Positions 33,425 through 37,073 of a DNA stretch of 37,073 bases are shown one piece after another. Source of the DNA: Streptomyces albospinus (lineage in GTDB: Bacteria; Actinomycetota; Actinomycetes; Streptomycetales; Streptomycetaceae). Positions within the stretch are counted from its first letter, which is position 1. Each line of letters opens with the position of its first letter. The translations under genes and the position numbers were made by a program. The notes below the pieces were generated by a model that searched no databases, was not told where the DNA came from, and saw only the letters and a list, made by a program, of their open reading frames with translations. The stretch spans positions 1 to 37,073 of the forward strand of contig NZ_BMRP01000063.1 in assembly GCF_014648695.1 (NCBI RefSeq), in the 5' to 3' direction.

Positions 33425-34414
33425 GTGAAGCTGCGTTGGTCAAGACTGCTCACCGCTCTCCCGGTGCTTAGCCTGGTCACGGGCCTCGCCGCGGCCTCCC
33501 CTGCGGCTGCTACCCGGCCGCCACTGACCGCCTCTCCCGGCAAGCCGGCCGGGCTGCCCCGTCTGACACCGCGCACCGCGCTCCTCCGGAATCCGCTCGG
33601 ACCGCTTCTCCTCAAGCCGTCCGTCGGCGCGGCCCTGCCTCATGTTCCATGGGCTACCGCCGGCCACGGTGGCTGGAACGACTTCTCCTGCAAGCCCTCC
33701 TTCGCCCATCCCCGTCCGGTCGTCCTCGCCCACGGCACTCTTGCCAACGGCCTCGACAACTGGCTTGGACTGGCGCCCTACTTGATGGCGCGCGGATACT
33801 GTGTCTTCTCCCTCACCTACGGCCAGTTGCTCGGCCTGCCCCTCGTCGGCGGGGTCGGTCCGGTCGACGCCTCGGCTCGGCAGCTCGCCGCGTACGTCAA
33901 CCGGGTATTGGACGCGACCGGGGCGCGGAAGGTGGACATCGTCGGGCACTCGCAGGGCGGCATGATGTCGCGGGTGTACCTGAAGTTCTACGGCGGTCGT
34001 CACAAGGTGCACACGTTGGTCGGGCTGGCTCCCAACAATCACGGCACCGACCTGCACGGACTGACCAAGCTACTGGACGCCGTCCCCGGCGTGGAGAAGA
34101 TCCTGCACGGGCTCACTCCGGGAGTGATCGAGCAGGAGGTCGGCTCCCCTCTCTTGAGGCGCCTCAACGCCGGTGGCGACACGCTCCCCGGCGTCCACTA
34201 CACCGTCATCTCGACCCGGTACGACGAGATCATCACACCCCACCGCTCGGAGTTCCTGCACGGCCGCGACGTCCACAACATCGTGCTCCAGGATCTGTGC
34301 CCGCTCGACATCTCCGGGCACGGGTCGATCGGACTGCTCGACCGTATTGCCTTCCACGAGACGGCGAACGCGCTTGACCCGGCCCACGCCACCCCGACCA
34401 CCTGCGTCTCGTGA
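33425..34414 (+). CDS. Secreted lipase (alpha/beta hydrolase)
   Basis: The 329-residue precursor has a Sec signal peptide (KLRWSRLL, hydrophobic core, Ala-rich cleavage region near residue 29, SPAAA). The mature enzyme has an oxyanion loop VVLAHGT (99-105), the nucleophile elbow GHSQGG (S176), an acid residue D267 in STRYDEIITP and the catalytic histidine H299 in DISGHGS. This is the layout of the actinomycete class of secreted triacylglycerol lipases/esterases (Lipase_2, LipA-like). Four cysteines (89, 126, 292, 328) can form two disulfides. GTG 33425 has AAGGAG at a six-base spacing. It is monocistronic; the gene lies next to the acyl cluster, but a functional link is not shown. Confidence 0.92.
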   Translation: MKLRWSRLLTALPVLSLVTGLAAASPAAATRPPLTASPGKPAGLPRLTPRTALLRNPLGPLLLKPSVGAALPHVPWATAGHGGWNDFSCKPSFAHPRPVVLAHGTLANGLDNWLGLAPYLMARGYCVFSLTYGQLLGLPLVGGVGPVDASARQLAAYVNRVLDATGARKVDIVGHSQGGMMSRVYLKFYGGRHKVHTLVGLAPNNHGTDLHGLTKLLDAVPGVEKILHGLTPGVIEQEVGSPLLRRLNAGGDTLPGVHYTVISTRYDEIITPHRSEFLHGRDVHNIVLQDLCPLDISGHGSIGLLDRIAFHETANALDPAHATPTTCVS

Positions 34415-34428
34415 GGGCATCCGATCCA

Positions 34429-34470
34429 GGTGGTTGGTGGTTGGTGGTTGGTGGTTGGTGGTCGGTGGTT
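34429..34470 (+). repeat. Six tandem GGTGGTT heptamers
   Basis: GGTGGTT is repeated six times without gaps (34429-34470); the fifth copy has C in place of the last T. It starts 15 bp after the lipase stop codon and is followed by more GGTTGG-like sequence to about 34515. Regular GG pairs make a two-tier G-quadruplex possible on the plus strand or in the RNA. Confidence 0.85.
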
Positions 34471-34539
34471 GGGAGTGCGGGATGGTTTTGTGACTGGTGT
34501 GGTTGGTGGTCGTTGCACGGTGTGTGAGTGCTCGTCGTC

Positions 34540-34745
34540 CCTACCGTAGTGATGTGTCCGATGCGCGCCGGGCTTCGATCGACCGGTCTTCACCGCCTGG
34601 CGGGCCAGGCGGACCGCGCCCGGCACTGCGCCCCGGGTCCACGATGTGCGGGAGATCGTCAACGCGATCCTGTACGTCAACCGCACCGGCATTCCGTGGG
34701 AGTACCTGCCGCACGACTTCCCTCCGTACAGGACGCACCTCCAAC
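34540..34745 (+). pseudogene. N-terminal fragment of an IS5-type transposase
   Basis: Split over frames, the plus strand encodes YRSDVSDARRASIDR, then REIVNAILYVNRTGIPWEYLPHDFPPY. This is the DUF4096 domain that opens IS5-family transposases. The catalytic part is absent and the downstream 34746-34918 has no recognisable coding sequence. It belongs to a different subgroup from the element at 975-1857. Confidence 0.7.
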
Positions 34746-34918
34746 AAACGCCTCCACCAGGCCGTGAACAGAGCAACCGTTGCCTGGTACGGCTGCGGCC
34801 CTCGTCTGCTACCACGGACTCACCGACTGAAGCGAGGCGTCACATGGAGAGGCGGCGATGTGAGGCAGCTGACCTGAGCGTTCGTCAACTGCCTGAACGG
34901 GAGACGCAGTGACCACTG

Positions 34919-35536
34919 TTACGGGGTGGGGCCGGCCTGCCTAAGCCTGCGGAACACCGTGGGGGTCGTCCAGCCGCGCAGCGTCGCGTGAATCGTCGAT
35001 CGGAATGTGGCCTCGGCCGTGGCGGTGTCGAGGGCACCGGTCAGTTCGAGAGCCACAAGCCCGTGCAGGGTCACCCAGAAAGAGAGGGCGATGAACGTCG
35101 CTTCGCCGGCCAGGACGGAGGCGGTCAGGGCGCGATCGATCGCCGCGAGGAGCGGTCGGATGGGATCACCGGTACCGACCGTGCCTGACGGGTCGAAGGA
35201 CTGCATCCCACCGAACAGCACCATGTAGAGGTGGCTGTGTTCGCTTGCCCATCGCCGGTACGCGACGGCCAGTGCGTACAGATCGGCGAGGGGGTCCGCG
35301 GAAGTGGGCACCGCAGACAAGTCCTGGAACAGGCCGGTGACTGCTCTGTCGCGCACCTCATCGATCAGTCCGTCCTTGCCGCCGAAAAGGGAGTACACCG
35401 CCGTCGTCGACGTTTCGGCGGCAGCGGCGAGGGCGCGGACTGTGACTGATTCCCGCGGACGGGTGGCGAGCATCTCGCTCGCGCACGCGACAAGTCGCTC
35501 TTTGACGGCGTCGTCGTTTGTTCTCGGCCTACCCAC
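34919..35536 (-). CDS. TetR-family transcriptional regulator
   Basis: The 205-residue protein has an N-terminal TetR helix-turn-helix: VTVRALAAAAETSTTAVYSLFGGKDGL (about 31-57), and a helical ligand-binding C-terminal domain (TetR_C-like, AYRRWASEHSHLYMVLFGG and ALSFWVTLHGLVALEL). GTG 35536 is chosen because GRPRTNDDAV is a normal TetR beginning; an in-frame start at 35614 would run through the operator. It is divergent from the alpha/beta-hydrolase gene, and the 68-bp gap holds a perfect palindrome. The regulator almost certainly represses the hydrolase and itself. The inducer is unknown. Confidence 0.9.
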   Translation of the reverse strand: MGRPRTNDDAVKERLVACASEMLATRPRESVTVRALAAAAETSTTAVYSLFGGKDGLIDEVRDRAVTGLFQDLSAVPTSADPLADLYALAVAYRRWASEHSHLYMVLFGGMQSFDPSGTVGTGDPIRPLLAAIDRALTASVLAGEATFIALSFWVTLHGLVALELTGALDTATAEATFRSTIHATLRGWTTPTVFRRLRQAGPTP

Positions 35537-35566
35537 GACAACCAGCCTACCCTCTTTGATAACATC

Positions 35567-35589
35567 GTTTTGAAACAGCGTTTCAAAAC
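35567..35589. promoter_or_regulatory. TetR operator palindrome
   Basis: GTTTTGAAAC (35567-35576) and GTTTCAAAAC (35580-35589) are perfect inverted copies around AGC. A perfect 10+3+10 palindrome between a tetR gene and a divergent gene is the classic operator layout. It lies 31 bp upstream of the TetR start and 15 bp upstream of the hydrolase start. Confidence 0.8.
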
Positions 35590-35604
35590 TACCGGAGGGT
35601 CGCC

Positions 35605-36939
35605 GTGCCGGCATCCGTCATACGTCTTGTCCGCTTCGCCGGTCGCTTGCTGCTGGCTTCGGCCGCCGTCGCGGGGCTGGTCGTCATCTTTCTCGCGCTG
35701 ATTGTCCTGACGGACGGGGCAGGGTCGGGACTGGCCGCATGGTTGACGACGCTTGGAGTCGCGACTGTTGCCGCGCTGTGGCGGGGCCGGCGCGGTACCT
35801 GGCCGGCGCGGCTCGCGCCGTTCGTGCCAGTGGTTGTCGCGGCAGCATTGACGGCGTCGGTCTGCCTCCCGACCGTGCCCACGACACGGCGGTACCCGCC
35901 CGCCCTGCCGTTCGCAGCCGCGCAGCACTGGAGCCTGGCAACAGGCAGCCGGGTCGCGGTGTATCACTACCCGCCCGCGAACGACGGCGCCCGACACCCC
36001 ATTCCGTTCGTGTACCTCAACGGGGGACCGGTCCGCGGCATCTCCGTGCTCGACCACCGGTTCCTGCAACTCCTGGCGCAACAGGGCTACGACGTCTACA
36101 CCTACGAGCAGGCCGGCGGCGGACGAAGCGACCTGCTTCCCATGGAGCAGTACACGATCTCCAGGTCGGTCCGCGACCTCGCCGCCTTCGTCGACCGCCT
36201 GGACAAGGGCCGGGTCGACATCCTCGGATTCTCCTCAGGCGCAGTCGTGCTCACGCGAGCCCTGGCTGATCCGCGCGTCGCCGCACACCTGCACCGGGCG
36301 ATCATCGCCGAACCCGGCCCGATGGACGGCCCCACCGCAGACATCACCGGACACAACGGCCGACCATCCGCGCGCGGCCTCGCGCCGGCCATGACCGGAC
36401 CGCGGTCGACACACGTCCCCCGCTACGCAGCCGCATTCGGCCTCATGCGACTCGGACTCCTCACCCCCGACACCGGGCTGGTCGGACAGGCCGAAGGCGA
36501 CAACGCGTTCACCGCCGCTGACCTCGGTAGCGACACCGCATCCGGCTACTGCGCGCGCGACGCGCACCGCATCCCGACCGAGGACACGCCGCAGAACTTC
36601 TCCTTCAGCACCGCCGCCAGCATCCGTATCCAGCAGACGGTGAAGGACGCACCCTCCATCGCCCGGCAACTGAGGCGTTCCCGGACCCCCGCAATGCTGA
36701 TGATCGCCGAGTGTTCCTCCCAGGTCCGTCAATGGGAGATCGCCGTCCTTGCCAACGACCCCGCAATCCAGCGCACGCAGTACCTGCCCGGAGTCGGACA
36801 CCACATGTGGAACGGCCTCGACGACAACAACGACCGAGCCGCCGCCGTCATCACCGCATTCCTTCAGGACAAGCCCGCACCTCTGCCGAACTACCCGACC
36901 CGCGGCGAGATCCCCGTCTTCCTTCGCGACCGCAAGTGA
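35605..36939 (+). CDS. Membrane-anchored alpha/beta hydrolase
   Basis: The 444-residue protein begins with a membrane part: hydrophobic segments at about 12-34, 42-58 and 70-88. The hydrolase domain (about 100-440) follows, with an oxyanion-type NGGP (139-142, where proline iminopeptidases have HGGP), a nucleophile elbow GFSSGA (S210) and a histidine in GVGHHMW near the C-terminus. It resembles peptidase-S33-like hydrolases with membrane anchors; the substrate is unknown. GTG 35605 has GGAGGG five bases upstream. It is under the divergent TetR regulator through the shared palindrome. The first oxyanion residue is Asn rather than His, which is a modest departure from the iminopeptidase pattern. 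Confidence 0.85.
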   Translation: MPASVIRLVRFAGRLLLASAAVAGLVVIFLALIVLTDGAGSGLAAWLTTLGVATVAALWRGRRGTWPARLAPFVPVVVAAALTASVCLPTVPTTRRYPPALPFAAAQHWSLATGSRVAVYHYPPANDGARHPIPFVYLNGGPVRGISVLDHRFLQLLAQQGYDVYTYEQAGGGRSDLLPMEQYTISRSVRDLAAFVDRLDKGRVDILGFSSGAVVLTRALADPRVAAHLHRAIIAEPGPMDGPTADITGHNGRPSARGLAPAMTGPRSTHVPRYAAAFGLMRLGLLTPDTGLVGQAEGDNAFTAADLGSDTASGYCARDAHRIPTEDTPQNFSFSTAASIRIQQTVKDAPSIARQLRRSRTPAMLMIAECSSQVRQWEIAVLANDPAIQRTQYLPGVGHHMWNGLDDNNDRAAAVITAFLQDKPAPLPNYPTRGEIPVFLRDRK

Positions 36940-37073
36940 CCACGACCTGCAACCCGCCACCGGCGGCCGTGGCCACGCCGAACGATGTGCGGCCGTGCAG
37001 TTCGCGATCGAAGGCTAGTGTCCTGCGCCAGTAGTTGATCGTTAGTTGTTGTGTGACTTCTTTTTCTGCTGCT
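36940..37073. other. Window edge, no gene seen
   Basis: The last 130 bp include a less GC-rich tract (GTTAGTTGTTGTGTGAC) and may be the start of another element or promoter region. The window ends before this can be judged. Confidence 0.3.

Overview
The window is strongly GC-rich DNA with GTG as well as ATG starts, heavy G/C at third codon positions and protein families typical of Streptomyces: a PASTA-less Ser/Thr kinase, RsbW-like ATPases, SorC/DeoR/MerR/TetR regulators and GC-rich hairpins without T-tracts. I read it as a streptomycete chromosome segment, probably an accessory or arm-like part. It mixes intact catabolic, resistance and secreted-enzyme genes with many gene fragments, frameshifted genes and IS5-type transposase pieces.

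Layout. 1-3500 is a scrap zone: a C-terminal remnant of a chorismate-utilising synthase, a small cupin gene, an IS5-family element with a -1 frameshift, an excisionase-like gene with a coupled ORF, then five 11-bp direct repeats and a long hairpin. 3521-6591 holds a membrane Ser/Thr kinase, a convergent SorC-type regulator and an RsbW-like ATP-binding protein. 6932-12350 is a complete four-gene polyol/sugar ABC importer (binding lipoprotein, two permeases, ATPase) with a divergent DeoR regulator. 12486-14435 is a double-domain MerR regulator divergent from an erythromycin-esterase-family hydrolase, with a palindrome between them. 15185-17654 has a small membrane protein, a strong hairpin, a small secreted protein and a frameshifted small gene.

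18156-19790 is an intact ABC-F ATPase preceded by a possible 9-codon leader ORF. It is followed by a run of remnants: a second ABC-F, a CGNR zinc-finger protein, a histidine kinase C-terminus and a multiply frameshifted DUF2079 membrane protein. 22728-23711 is a cupredoxin/membrane-protein pair.

24972-32607 is the most interesting unit. A minus-strand operon encodes a WS/DGAT-type acyltransferase, an MMPL exporter, an acyl carrier protein and a FabF-like ketosynthase, with start-stop overlaps at two junctions. An unrecognised ~276-aa protein lies just upstream, and a PLP-dependent aromatic-type amino-acid decarboxylase is divergent from it. Together they look like a compact pathway that makes, transfers and exports an acylated small molecule, perhaps an acyl amine; the product is inference. 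Transposase fragments lie near both sides of this block. 33425-36939 carries a secreted lipase, a G-rich 7-bp tandem repeat, a transposase fragment and a TetR/alpha-beta-hydrolase divergent pair sharing a perfect 10+3+10 operator-like palindrome.

No tRNA, rRNA or CRISPR array was seen.
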